Positions 34,542 through 46,066 of a stretch of 64,000 nucleotides of DNA are shown one piece after another. The position numbers and the translations under genes are program-made. Each line of letters starts with the position of its first letter. Positions within the stretch are counted from its first letter, which is position 1. The stretch spans positions 5,435,624 through 5,499,623 of the forward strand of contig NC_030986.1 in the NCBI RefSeq assembly GCF_000149955.1, written 5' to 3'. This stretch comes from Fusarium oxysporum f. sp. lycopersici 4287 (Eukaryota > Ascomycota > Sordariomycetes > Hypocreales > Nectriaceae). The notes beneath the pieces were generated by a model. It was given only the letters and a program-made list of their open reading frames with translations. It did no database searches and had not been told where the DNA came from.

Positions 34542-35906
34542 TCTGGTGACAGTTGAGATGAGTGTTGAATGCTGTTGATGGTTTGTACTGTTGAGCTGAG
34601 TGATGATAATGTCTTTTTGGGAGTTTTTTTTGAGCGAAGAAATTTGACTTCGTTGCTTTTACTTCCTGTCTGTGACTGCTCTGATTTTCGAACCTCTGAG
34701 CAGGTGCAGTGAAGCGTGCGATGTAAGCATCAGCTGCCATGTCTGGCAACTCAAGACAACAATATCATCTGAGCAGGTGCATCCGATTCAATTACAGCCT
34801 ACCTATGAATGGCTGCTTCTAACGTATGTATGAACCAAGATTCACACAACCTCACCCGTCGCGGTAGACATTACAGGCTTTCATTACCTGTATATGATGC
34901 CTGATGAAACTTCGAAGGCTGAGTCTGTGTGTCGAAGACTGAATCTGATCGTCGAAGGACTTGTTAGCATTGACATAAACTCGGCATGAACTCCTCTCTC
35001 CCTAACTAGACATTCATTGCGCAAGTTCGGGGTTTCGATCACTCACGGTCAAGTGAGCTTAACTCCGTTTCAGTCGCCAAGTCACAAAGCAGTCTGTGAC
35101 GCGGGTTTCATGGCAATTACTAGTAGGTATATAACAGGCGTTACTGCTAACAGAGCGAGGCCCATTTCCGCGACCGCAACCGTTCGTAAGTCTCCCTGGT
35201 CATTACCAAGCATTACCTTAAGATAAGACCTGGGAAATTTCTAGACTCTTATCTGTACCGACCTCATTCTCGTCTTCTTTTTGCGCGGTCTATCCCTGCT
35301 ATTGCCCACTTTACAACTCAGTATCGGATGCTACGAACCTCTGTATCCTCAAAACAAATATCAATAAAGTCGAGTCACCCTACCTCCTTTTCCGTATGCC
35401 TCCCTCTTCTGTATCAGATCTGTTGCTGCACTCAAGCCCTTGCTTGCTGTATGTATTGCATCTGATAGTTAGGGTAACATATAGTAACAACTTTCTATCG
35501 CCCGTCAACATATTGACATTGAGGGTCGTTATTGCCCGTGGTGGCCCGTTGACTTAGTGTTGATTGTTTCTTGATTGCGCATCGAGAACACATGTCCAGT
35601 TGCCGCTGACACTTGGTGTAACACGGAGCTCTCATCTGATAGAACCTAGTCAGTCTTTCAGCACCTAATCGGCACAAACCAAACCTAGCTCATTTATTCA
35701 CTATCACTCGACAATCATAAATACGAACTTCATTTCATCTCATATTATCTTTCACTTATCTGGCAACTCCAGGCCATATTATAATAATCCAACTTGTAGA
35801 TATCTCAATCGGCACATATACCTCGAAGATCTACCACCCCAACATCACCCAACTCTCAGTTTTACATACTTACTACTCACCCTCTACAAATATATACTAC
35901 ACCAAC
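34542..35906. other. Intergenic
   Basis: No gene seen. Holds the second copy of a short repeat (34716-34770) and the promoter of a possible small gene at 35907. Confidence 0.45.
34716..34770. repeat. Dispersed short repeat, copy 2
   Basis: Same orientation as 32536-32590 with about 80 percent agreement by eye over 50 bp. Confidence 0.55.
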
Positions 35907-36316
35907 ATGCCTCCGGTAAGAAGGACTGTCCGCATCCTGGATTAATTTCTCACATCAGGAACAGCAGATGCACCCTCTTATGCCAGATGACCCTGAGTAT
36001 CACGCACATAAGGACCGCTCAAATGGCGTTTTGCAGGTGTACAACTGACCTTGTCTGGAGGTGAACTACTTCAGCGATTATTGGAGACACCCCAACAAGA
36101 CAGTTGTCGTCCGAAGAGTCTTCGCTATCCGCCAACATGAGTTGTATGCCTCACACAGATGGAGAAGATATAGCCGGTATAACTCAAGGTCCCGCTTCCG
36201 ATGTAGGCAGTTATATCACGGCACGACTCTGGCCTGTAATGCTGGTAAAGAAAGGGGTGGTGGTAGGCTGCAGTGGTGCATCATGCCAAACTGCAGTTTC
36301 TGTGGAATTCTAAGGA
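35907..36316 (+). CDS. Possible small multi-exon gene
   Basis: A TATATAC element (about 35889) is followed by ATG and only three codons, then a clean GTAAGA-CATCAG intron. Exon 2 (35959 on) encodes EQQMHPLMPDDPEYHAHKDR and reaches a GTGTAC donor or a TGA eight bases later. A candidate acceptor, CAAGACAG, opens LSSEESSLSANMSCMPHTDG, which runs to TAA near 36313. This model gives about 100 residues, hydrophilic at first with a hydrophobic Val-rich end. The second intron is weak, so a 32-residue peptide ending at the TGA is the alternative. No family recognised. Confidence 0.35.
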
Positions 36317-37173
36317 ATTCTTTCAGACTCAGTAAGTCAGGTAAGCAACACTGATGTTATTCTGACTCAAAGTGGCCGTTTTACTGACCTTAATTGAAAG
36401 ACCGGGTATGTTCGGACGCGGTATATATCCATCGCAGGTATCATCCAGTAGGTCAATAAACAGCAGCACGAGACCATTTCTAACACATGTCCAGAAGCAG
36501 ACGACTACGCAGTCAGTATAAACCCCGGGGTCTTGGCTTCATGCTATCTTTCTGTGTCAAGTCGCTAGCAACAGGCCTCACAGAATGAGATCTACATGCC
36601 CATATCGGACTGCGCCGGGTACTGGCTACGATAGCGTGAGTTATTATGTAACTTTCATATCGTATTTCAGTATACTGAATTAACGGTTGCAGGTTGAAGC
36701 TGTCTTGTTCAGGGATCGCGGGATAGTTAATTACCCGGAGACGGTAGTTCACCGAGATGATGCCATCATTCCTGTGGCGGTTATCATGTATGAGAGGTTT
36801 CCATTTATAGAATGATAAGGGTTGAAGATCTAGTATAGATGGAGCTTTTACGTGGGGAGTTCCGGCGTCAGCTCTGTTACGTCATTGACTGAGCCAAGCC
36901 TTGCAGAGCAAGAGGAAATATTACACCAAGACCATAAAACTACTTTACTGGCCGCAAACTTATCCCAGGTGACCAAGTCATAAGAAATAAGATTATATGA
37001 AGAACATTACTATTATGCAAAAGTCCATTCTCATACATCTGGGTATACATCAGTTTTGGCCGTTTCTTCCCACAAAATTTCACACGCCTTGGGGCCGGGA
37101 CTCACAACACCGCAATCACGAGTAGTAACAAGCAAAAGTATCAAAAAGAAGACACTTTGAAGCATCGAGTCAA
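36317..37173. other. Intergenic
   Basis: No gene seen. Several GT-AG-like pairs occur, but no protein-like frames. Confidence 0.45.
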
Positions 37174-37255
37174 TGCGTAATCAGGGAATCGAACCCTGGG
37201 CTCCCCGACGCTGCTCGAATGGCAACGGAGAATTTTACCACTAAACCAATTACGC
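37174..37255 (-). tRNA. tRNA-Gly (GCC) with a short intron
   Basis: Minus-strand cloverleaf. Acceptor GCGTAAT pairs with ATTACGC, the D arm is GGTTTAGTGGTAAAATT, and the T arm is CAGGGTTCGATTCCCTG. Anticodon stem CTCCG pairs with CGGGG around loop TTGCCA, giving anticodon GCC. About 11 bases (TTCGAGCAGCG) after the base 3' of the anticodon are the intron. The discriminator is A. Confidence 0.92.
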
Positions 37256-37553
37256 GGTGCTTTTGATGTCTCGTGGAGCTGCAAAGACTCCACAGGTTTC
37301 TCCATCGTGGTGTTGTGTGAGAGTGGAGACAAGGCTGTTGTCTGAGTGGAGAGCAGTTATACGAAACCCCGTATAACTGGTGCATAATCTAGATGAGCCT
37401 CAGGTGAGTTGCGGGTGAAGGATGCTTAAGCTTCAGCCAGTGGTTGTTCTCCGTCTTGAGCAAAGACATCGAGTCACCCTGGGACCTGAGGACGTCAGGA
37501 TAACTTCGTTGACCAGTATTAATCAATAGGTAGGTATATATTATTATAATTCA

Positions 37554-38108
37554 TCAATGAGTACCATTGGCTAAATATTTGTTCACCACCTCATCCACAA
37601 CCTTCTGACAGATCCCTCTATGAACCTCATCAGCAGTCCTCGCAACAAATGGCATGAGAAGACTATTCGCTTCAATGATAACCTCCTCATACAACTCCCA
37701 CTCCTCCGCCAAAGTTCCCGGACTGCTAGTGCTTGGACTACTCCCAAACTCCTGCCTCGGCCTCACAATCCACTCCGTCCTCACAGTAACACCAGCCTTA
37801 GCATCAGCTCTACAGCGAATACCATTCGGTATACTCAGACACGTCACAGGCCAGCTCCTATCCCTCGTCAGACCCGGCGCTAGCATGAGTCTCTCACTGG
37901 AAGAAAACGTCCTCACGCTGCTATTCGGCGTCCCAAAGAACGGATCTCTGCTGACGAGCTCCACGTTGGGAGTTGTCTCTTTGAAGCTCATAATAACATC
38001 GTTGTTGGCCAGCATAGGCGTGTAGGTCTGGATGTGAGCGAGGACGATTTCCGGCGGCACACGGCTCGGGATAGGAACAGTGATGAATATCTGATGCTTA
38101 GACCGCAT
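37554..38108 (-). CDS. DUF7053-like fungal protein
   Basis: Single exon, 184 residues. The start MRSKHQIFITVPIPSRVPPE is typical of a small soluble fungal family (DUF7053) whose N-terminus reads as a beta-strand pair, resembling a polyketide-cyclase/START-like fold. The middle (RCRADAKAGVTVRTEWIV) fits that fold. The C-terminus is one long helix (ELYEEVIIEANSLLMPFVART). Role unknown. No neighbour in operon-like contact; the GMC oxidoreductase lies about 770 bp upstream. Confidence 0.75.
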   Translation of the reverse strand: MRSKHQIFITVPIPSRVPPEIVLAHIQTYTPMLANNDVIMSFKETTPNVELVSRDPFFGTPNSSVRTFSSSERLMLAPGLTRDRSWPVTCLSIPNGIRCRADAKAGVTVRTEWIVRPRQEFGSSPSTSSPGTLAEEWELYEEVIIEANSLLMPFVARTADEVHRGICQKVVDEVVNKYLANGTH

Positions 38109-38880
38109 GGCCTACAGCAGACAGCCTGGGACAGGTTGACTGCCGTTATCTAATGAGATCAAAAGTGTTAGTCATAGCTTGATAATACGAATGAGTACAT
38201 GAAACGCCATATCTTTGAGTCAATGTACATTAGACATGGCATTATCTCCCCCCGGCTCACCTTTTGGTTTCTGGACTTGAACTACGTTGATTCGTCGTTG
38301 GATGCTCCGTCTTCCCCGCAAGTTGAGGCAATTTCGGCCGCCCGTGAGTAGTCAGCACTAACAACCTTGTTGAAGATGGCGCACTAGGCATGCGACGACT
38401 GAAATAGGATGCAGTTGGTGCGGTTTTGGTAGTGTGACTGGTTTCTAGAAGGTTTATGGCGACTTGAAGCCCTGTATCGTGACATCCGAGGACTCCGATG
38501 ACAGGACCTGATCAAAGTTTTGCTGTCATCTTTTTTTTTCTCCGTGTCTTAATCTGACAGTGAGACGGGTCTGTTTCATTGGTCAGGAGGTGAGCCACTA
38601 TTGATGGGGTTCGGCGCTGTGATAGGCTATTAGACTGAATAGAGTTATCAGTAATTTCATACCCTGGACTCTATAAATATTTCTCCTTTTATGGTGCGAT
38701 CAAAGAAACTTGAATTGTCGAAGATTGGTTTGACTATCTAATGTATACTATATGCAATGGGCTGAAGCAAAAGCGAAAAGTTATCAATTTGGTAGAAGAT
38801 ACTCGTCTCAGTGCATCAGCCTTCCCGACCCCGCCCCTTGACCACCAGTCCCTCTGATCCAAACACCCCTGGATGGGAGC
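38109..38880. other. Intergenic
   Basis: Promoter side of the DUF7053-like gene and 3' side of the oxidoreductase. A T10 run occurs near 38530. No gene. Confidence 0.5.
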
Positions 38881-41055
38881 TTAATGGTTGTCCTCCAAAA
38901 GAGTCTCAAAAGCCTTGCGAGAGATAGTCCAAGTCGGACCATTGGGCATACCTCCAGGGCTTCGAGGAAAGATAGACGCGTCGACAACGCGTAGGTTATC
39001 AACGCCACGCACGCGAAACCTCGAGTCGAGACAAGAGTTCTTATCGTCATCAGCTCCAATGGCGCAGGTTGATGAGGCATGATGGCTGAAGGCCAAGTCC
39101 TGAATGCTCTGTCTTAGGTTCTCGGGGTCGGGACTGAGCTGTGTATATGCGACACCGGTCGCGTCAAATGCCCTTCTGAGCAGCTCAATTCCTTCAACAA
39201 TAGCGTCGAGATCACGCTCAGCTGACTCGGTGAAGTAGTTGAAATTGATGTTGGGACGGATGCGAGGATCGGATGAGTTGAGTCGAACGGTACCAGCGCT
39301 GTTGCTCGTCTGCATCTTGACGACAGCGTGCATCCACTCTGCGGGATCATTGCCTGCTCTCTCGCCCGTGGAGTAACCTGGGTAGAAGCCCACCAAGCCT
39401 GATAGACCGGGGCTACTGAGGAACATGAGGTCCGAGTCATTGTCCCAGCTTTGGCTGCTTCGCCAAACGGCGCCGTAACTACTGTCGCGTGCTGCGTATG
39501 GGCCCGACGCGTTGTCTCGCCACAGTACGAAGCAAGGGTCTTCGTCATCAAAGGTACCGGTGCATGGGGATTCTCTCGGGATAAGCCAATTCTCTTCACC
39601 GCGGATTTGAACAGGAACTTCGTAGTTGTCATGCAGGTTGGAACCCTGGTAGAACGGTCAGCATCAAGAACTCGAAGGACGCGGAGAGCACTTACAACAG
39701 CTGGTAGATCGACAACAACAGGAATATCCCAAGCTTCCAGCTCCTCACGCGGGCCAATACCACTTAACATAAGGATCTGCGGGGTATTAAACGCGCCACC
39801 GGAAACAATGACCTCGTGTTTAGCGTGGACCTCCCGAATTTCACCAGTCTGCTCAGGATCATATCGCCCATCAGCAGAGTACAAACCCTCACCGACCATA
39901 TACTCCACACCATAAGCGCGGGGCTTCTTATTGCGGCCCTGTTTGGTAAGAACGCGTGTCGCCAGAGAATGAAAGCTGACAGTCAATGGGTGTCCGGCAT
40001 CGATGACCTGGTTGATGTAAATCCCAGCACCACTTCGGGCAGCTGTGCTGGGATCGATTGCGACGGGCGTGCTGTACATGCGGCCGTTTTCGTAGCGACG
40101 GGGGTCAAGGCCGTTGAGATCGTGGAGAAGAAGCTCGGTCATTTCGGCAGGGTTTTCGACATCGATGCCTTCGGTCTCGCGGAACATTTGTGAGAAAAAG
40201 TTGGCGACATTGGGGGATCCGATATTGACTGTGGCGTTGCTCTGGTCGTTCTTTAAACAGATACCTTAGTGTAATTCATCAGGAGGGAAGTGGGATGGTT
40301 TCTTACAACCAGATAACCATCGAAACCATGGCCCGGAGTACCCTCAGGGACGTAGGTGCAGTTCTCGATATTCATCAGATGTCGACGCATATGCTCATGA
40401 CCCCAAGAGGTATCGCCCGTGAGGTTGGCGATGTAGTCCCACTCGTTATCGGGACACCAGGCAAAATTCATCGCGTTGACTTGTGCACTACCGCCGAGGG
40501 TTGAGCCGCGAGGATAGTATAAGCCGGCACTGCAATCTTGTTATTAGTCAAAACTCGACGAGTAGGAGTACTGATCCTTACGGTCTAGCACCTTCGGGCG
40601 GATCGAGTCCAACGTAATATGAACCGTTGGTCTGGATATAAGTGTACTTCGGATCACGGCGAGCTGAATCGAAGTCGTCGTAGTGATTGACGAAAAATTG
40701 CCAAGAATGGCCTGGAGTCTCAGCAGCAGTTCGAGCCCTGGAGACCGTTAGCAACAGCACGCGCTTGTGAGACTCTGATCTTACAAAGCTGGAAGCTGCT
40801 CGAGGATGCTGGTGTGATTGTCCCCTCCAGCCTCGATCAGAAAAACAGAGTGTCCCTCTCTAGCTAGATTGGCACTATTGCCTGTGTTAGTAGGGGAAGT
40901 GTTTATTGAGGCTCTGCTTTAACTCACGCAAGAGAGCCTCCTCCTGGACCAGAACCGATGATGACATAGTCGTAGATATCTGGTTTGGTCGCAAGAGTCG
41001 TAGAGCTGCCTGTCAAGACAGCCGCAAGAGCGAATTTAAGACGATTGAGAATCAT
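38881..41055 (-). CDS. Secreted GMC-family FAD oxidoreductase
   Basis: Six exons (41055-40928, 40874-40785, 40737-40582, 40529-40307, 40250-39696, 39645-38881) join in one frame to 638 residues, and every intron has GT-AG ends. Residues 1-22 ([19 protein letters not shown]) form a signal peptide. The FAD-binding motif GSGPGGGS follows at about residue 35, then EAGGD, then [14 protein letters not shown] (GMC signature 1) near 130. [16 protein letters not shown] (signature 2) lies near 330. The catalytic His pair region is [10 protein letters not shown] near 570, with the NGPT block close to the C-terminus. Many NxS/T sites fit secretion. The family oxidises alcohols or sugars (aryl-alcohol, glucose, choline oxidases or dehydrogenases). 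The exact substrate cannot be read from sequence. Confidence 0.94.
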
Positions 41056-42493
41056 GATGTAGATGTTTATGAACGAGCTTAGTGTCTCGAATGTCGTGCT
41101 AGATTAGTTCCATTTTCAGGTCGATAATTTGACTCTTTATATACAGCTCAGCAGCGGCTCAGACCAACTATCAATATCCCTCATTGTTGTCGCCAATGAT
41201 ATTATCATCTTGGCGATTCTCACACTGAGCTTCACAGCCTCGCAACCGTGTCAGTTTCATTGAGGCGACCGCGTAATGTCGACGAGAATTACTTGTGGAA
41301 CTGGCAGCCATGGAGCTCCGCGGGCATGTCCGGTGCAATTGTAGTCAGCTTTGCTGACATGCCAAGGCTATCAGACTTACCAAGCTCACCAAGCCAAGCC
41401 TTCAAAGTGAGCCACTTACGGAACCCAAAAAGCGAGCATCTTCATTCCAAAGCAAACGGAATGTAGATATAAAGTCTTTCCGCGCTCCGGGGCACGTGTG
41501 TATCTCAAAAATACTGGGGAACCGGGGATGAGGTGCCAAGTGAAAGACTATTTCCAGATCACGCTGATAAATCATCTATTTCTATTATTGGTACATCGAG
41601 CTCCAGAAAGGTTGACTTTTCCAAGTCGCCCTAGCCTCAAAAATATGCATTTATTCTCATGCATTCACTTACTGTAATCCCATGCCGGCCATAATAGCCC
41701 AAGCTGGCACCATGGTAGCCAAAGCCCCCGAAGTCGATCTCGCTTAGTCAAAGATGATGAAATTTGTTAGTAGCAACACGCCCAGAACTTAGCTTCATTT
41801 TCCACAACTTATGCTCAACACCACCTTCAGGTAAGAATACCCTCGTTCTACCCGACTTACGCGCCCGCAAGAACCTCATTTATTAAAAGATTATCGTTCT
41901 TGTTATCTCACAATCAAGCGCTCCATTTTCATGTCCTTTCCTTTATTTCCTGATCCCTTTTCCCGCCACGAATTTGCACCCGAACGTGGACCGCTGGAGC
42001 ACCGTCAAATCCAAAACAAAGCCGCGCTTCACTACCTTCCCTTACTTTCCCTGTCTACGTCACGGCTTTGTATGAAATGATGCATATTTTGCTGAAATCT
42101 CACTACTGAGAGCTTCATTTTTATACCACCTTTGCCCTACTTCAAGAACCTTTTCACATATGTTTTTTTAACTGTTTGCTGACTACGTTGAACTACCAGT
42201 GTTGATCGATCGAGCCGAGCATTTCTGAACCGCCAACTCGGGCGCGTTAAGATAAGACAATAATTGTCCAAGAAAAGGTGAGCTTTGTCGCTGGTTGATA
42301 TAAAATAAACTTTGCCCTTTGACTTCATTATTAAAGTCAAAGTTGACTTTCACACATACTTTCGTCACCGCGAACATTTAAGGGCCAGCAGCCACCTCTG
42401 ACACTTTTCTTTCTTTTCTCCTCTCCTTCTCGTTATTGTTCGTCCAAAAACCTGACACATTGGAGTAGCTTTACCCATACTGAACGACACATT
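41056..42493. other. Divergent intergenic region
   Basis: Promoters of the oxidoreductase (minus; TTTATATAC at about 41135) and of the 42494 gene (plus). A pyrimidine-rich stretch near 42405-42430 looks like a 5' leader. No gene. Confidence 0.5.
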
Positions 42494-43315
42494 ATGGACG
42501 CCTTCTTAGCACCGTCCTCGCCGCCACAGGACAGTGGCTATGGGCCGTCTGGGTCACGATCCCGAAGAACCGCCCAGACCTCATCTGAAGAGTCTGGGCC
42601 TCTGGTTCCCGTAGTGTCCACGAGATACCGCGTTGCATACCCTGACCTTCGTCCATGCCCCGTTGAGTGTTTGCTAGGCCCTGATCCCGAGATTTTCGTC
42701 CGTCATGGACAAGATATCCGAGATGGTGCCAACACTATTCTTACTGAGCACGGTCTGCTAGAGGACCCTCGCTGCTTTGCTGAGACCAATATGGAACGAA
42801 TAGAAGGACGCCTGGGTACTGAAGAGCCTACGGTTACAGTCGTCCTTCCTTGGTTACCTGATTCCAAGGCAAAATGGACTTCGGCGGTTCGGGCTATTGC
42901 TATTCGCAACAAAGAACTTCTGCAAGACACCGAGTTCGAGGATACTCCTCCTCGTATCGAAATCACGGCACCCGAGATTGTAGGGCCTATCTACCTGGGT
43001 GTGGTGGACGATCGACCTTATCTTCTTCAACATTGGGATCACATCAAGAGAGTTGTCCATGAGCGTCTCAATACATTTGATGCAACACGCCACTTCGTCA
43101 CGTCCATTATCTTATTGCGACATGGCCTTTCACCCAACACTGCTGCCAACCCTATCACGGTCTATATATCGGTTGACCGCAGATCAGATGAGAAGCAATG
43201 GGATTCGATTCTGACCAACATCGAGAACTCGCTCAAGGCCCTTGGATGGACCGATATTCGTGTCCATCTTGAGCATAAACCTATCATAAGGTTGTCCAAA
43301 CTTTTCATGCCTTAG
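42494..43315 (+). CDS. Fungal protein of unknown function
   Basis: 273 residues in one exon, starting MDAFLAPSSPPQDSGYGPSG. The first 35 residues are Ser/Arg-rich and disordered. The rest alternates helices and strands (VTVVLPWLPDSKAKWTSAVR; ITVYISVDRRSDEKQWDSIL). The ending (HKPIIRLSKLFMP) follows a possible AAG/GTTGTC donor, so a further exon is possible. No family is recognised. The next gene in the same direction, the F-box gene, starts 384 bp later. Confidence 0.7.
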   Translation: MDAFLAPSSPPQDSGYGPSGSRSRRTAQTSSEESGPLVPVVSTRYRVAYPDLRPCPVECLLGPDPEIFVRHGQDIRDGANTILTEHGLLEDPRCFAETNMERIEGRLGTEEPTVTVVLPWLPDSKAKWTSAVRAIAIRNKELLQDTEFEDTPPRIEITAPEIVGPIYLGVVDDRPYLLQHWDHIKRVVHERLNTFDATRHFVTSIILLRHGLSPNTAANPITVYISVDRRSDEKQWDSILTNIENSLKALGWTDIRVHLEHKPIIRLSKLFMP

Positions 43316-43698
43316 GACTTACGTCATGATTCTTCTGCAGACTGCCAGCCCCTAGCATCCAATGTTTAGTAACTTATCTTGCCCAGGTACCTTAGTTATC
43401 CACAACAACCTCAGTGGGGCAGTTGTCTTTGGCAATGCGTGCCTCCTAACAAAGGCAAGGAAGCCCATCGCCTGTTACCTAACTTACCACAATGGTGCAA
43501 GATCGATCCTGCATTTTCCCTTCCCTGCATCACCAGGAAAGTGCTCAGGTGTCAAGAATTTAAATCCTCTGCATCACAGTGAACCAACTCAAACTTGTTC
43601 ATCACTTCACCATCACTTCAGCTGATAAATTCTGCATTCTTTCATCATTCCTCCGCCCGACTTTCGGCGGCTAAATCCCCTTCACTTCTCAGACGAAC
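43316..43698. other. Intergenic, promoter of the F-box gene
   Basis: No gene of its own. The frames here are short and lack continuations. Confidence 0.5.
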
Positions 43699-45396
43699 AT
43701 GGATTCTTCATTATGGAATACGAGACGCCTACTCCCTTACGCACCGGCTCTGCTACAGTTGATCCCACCAGAACTTCGATTACTATCCTTTCTACTACCC
43801 CTGCCGTTATTTATTCCTATTCTAAAGTTAACACCTCGTTCACTCTCATTAATTCAACCGGCTTCAGGTCCATCTCTGGGCAATCTTCCAACGGAGCTAA
43901 AAGAACGTATCGCTCGTTTAGTGGACCCAATCGGCTTGATCTCGCTCCGTCAAACTAACAACCACTTCCGTAGTATCATAAAAGAGCCACAGCTCACAGA
44001 ACGACATTACATTGAACGCCTGCTGGCCCTTGAGTGCGTTCCGGAATATGGAGGCCCCCCTCTCCTCTTCACTAATTGGCACGATAAGCCCCTCTGGAAC
44101 GATTGCAACCTCTTGGCGACACGGTGGGCCTGTGCCGGTTGCTTGCGACTTCTCCCTTATTACCATTTTCAATACAAATTCTTGGCCGAGGTGATCTGGC
44201 GAAAGCCCATGCTTGGAACCCCTGCAACAAAGACGATTACTTCTTGGGAGCCTACGAATACACCCACTGGGGGTGTGGCAACGACACCCCCAGCCGACGG
44301 CGGCGGGAGCATACAAGCTCGCTATAACCTCATTGTTGGTGATATTCTAGCCACGCCTCCTTTCGTTCTGTTGGGTCAGTACCGAGGTCATGGGCTGGCC
44401 TACTTTGATGGAATTACGTTCCTCGACTTTCGCCAACGAATTATTGAAACCCCGGACGACATACGTCAGCGACTTTGGTGGAATATGACCTTAATGCAGA
44501 ACAGCGAATTCGGCAGTAATCGACACTATCGAAAGTGCAACGGATGTCTGTTCAAAAACGGTGTCTTCAATGACGCGACCATTACCAGCCATAATGGTAT
44601 TTATGGAACCGAAAGCTTTCCCATCATTTCGATTGAAAACCATATGATCTCATCCCCCCTCGATCGATATTTCCCTGGCATCTTGGATACCATGCAACAA
44701 GGGCGGCCATTCAAACGTTTTTATCAAGGCTTCCGAAAGCCTTGGACTTTGTGGATGGCTCGATGTCCTCGATGTGAGAAATGGCAAGAGTTGAGAGCGT
44801 TTCGGATCGGTGCGGGTGCCGGTGAGGTTGCCGGTGGAAGGCCTGGGCTTGAGGCATGGGAACCTAACATGGGGCGGCTAACCTGGGACGGAGTAATTCT
44901 TACGCAAGAGGTCTTTGAGAAGGCTTACTGCAACGCATGCTTTGTAGCAGAAAATGGCCGGCACGCACTGGCCGAGTATCTTGGCCGGTGGTTCGTGTTC
45001 CTGGTGGAACAACAGCCCCACGATGTACAATCTGAGCTTCTTCATGAAGCTGGAAAATTCCCGAGAAACTCCGGAGCCCTAATCGACGGGAACAAGGTCA
45101 CGGCATGGAACTGGCAAATCCTTGATATTCATTTCCTTCGATGCTCGGGCCAGTCACCATGGCATTTGTCATCCTGTTTTCAATCCCTCTACAAAGACTG
45201 GCTCGATATCTGTGGAGAAAACGGCCATGCATTCCTTGATAACCCCAACATTGGTTCTCACATGCAATATGTATAGCAAACACTGCGACAGCATGATGAG
45301 TACTTCGAATGGTTGGTGGGTTGCAAAGAGGAGATTCGGCGTAATCGTGACTATTTGGTGAAGTGGGCTCTCGAAAGGGGTGGAAAGCCCTTGTAG
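43699..45396 (+). CDS. F-box-like protein with an in-frame TAG before its C-terminus
   Basis: The open frame runs from 43699 to a TAG at 45274-45276 (525 residues). The N-terminus is Leu/Pro-rich and hydrophobic. LGNLPTELKERIARLVDPIG (about residue 60) is an F-box start, followed by LRQTNNHFRSIIKEP. Downstream are two CxxC pairs (CAGCLRLLP; RKCNGCLF; CPRCEKWQ; CNACF), suggesting zinc binding. F-box proteins usually link substrates to SCF ubiquitin ligases. After the TAG the same frame continues 39 codons (TLRQHDEYFEWLVGCKEEIR and on to KWALERGGKPL) to a second TAG at 45394. This tail looks like real protein and like the usual end of this fungal family. So the first TAG is either a premature stop (CAG to TAG), a readthrough stop or an error. 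Confidence 0.8.
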
Positions 45397-45815
45397 CGGT
45401 CATTCGATAAACAAGGCACTTGCATTTAGTTAGAACATGTTAGTTACTATAAGCGAAATATTGCTTTTCTCATGCTTCTTCTCTCATCAACGGATAGCCC
45501 TTATAGCGGTCAGACTTTAAAATAGGATGTCAAAATAAACTTATCAAACAAACAAATAAATTTAGGTTAACTTGCCTGAATCATTTTATCGCTTATGATA
45601 GCTATTGCCTCTTCGGGCCTCTATTCCAGGTGATGTAAGTGAATAGTCTAAAAGCGAATCAAATTACTCATTCTGCTCGAGTCTCTTTGTCGTCTGCAAT
45701 AGAGGACATATGGTTTCTTGCCTCCCCTAGGTTGCACATGTATCAGACAGCGAAAGTTGACTCCATGACAATCAGATTCAAGGGGCTATTTGCGAACACG
45801 AGTTCAACACACAAT
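45397..45815. other. Intergenic
   Basis: Between the F-box tail and tRNA-Trp. No gene seen. Confidence 0.5.
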
Positions 45816-45904
45816 GGGGCGCTGGCGCAACGGTAGCGCGTCAGATTCCAGCTATTAAGCACGGAGATTCCTGAAGGTTATCGGTTCAAATCCGGTGTGC
45901 CTCA
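45816..45904 (+). tRNA. tRNA, probably Trp (CCA), with intron
   Basis: Acceptor GGGGCGC pairs with GTGCCTC and the discriminator is A. D stem GCGC/GCGC closes GCGCAACGGTAGCGC, and the T arm is ATCGG TTCAAAT CCGGT. The anticodon loop reads TTCCAG after stem TCAGA, giving CCA. About 17 bases (CTATTAAGCACGGAGAT) sit at the intron position. The 3' stem is CCTGA, so the pair next to the loop is A-C instead of A-T, a mild defect. A T-run (about 45905-45915) follows as terminator. Confidence 0.78.
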
Positions 45905-45933
45905 TTCTTTTTTTCTCGTATTCTTTTTTTTTA
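45905..45933 (+). terminator. Pol III terminator of tRNA-Trp
   Basis: TTCTTTTTTTCTCGTATTC followed by a further T8 run, directly after the tRNA 3' end. Confidence 0.75.
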
Positions 45934-46066
45934 GGGTTGAGGTTGTGTGGATCTTCCTGTTGAGGTATGGTGTAGTATGTGGAGATCTGTCGCCTCGGGG
46001 CATGGCACTTTGATGTACCCACTCATGAACAAAACAAGCAGCTTCTATTAGAATGGATGTACAATC

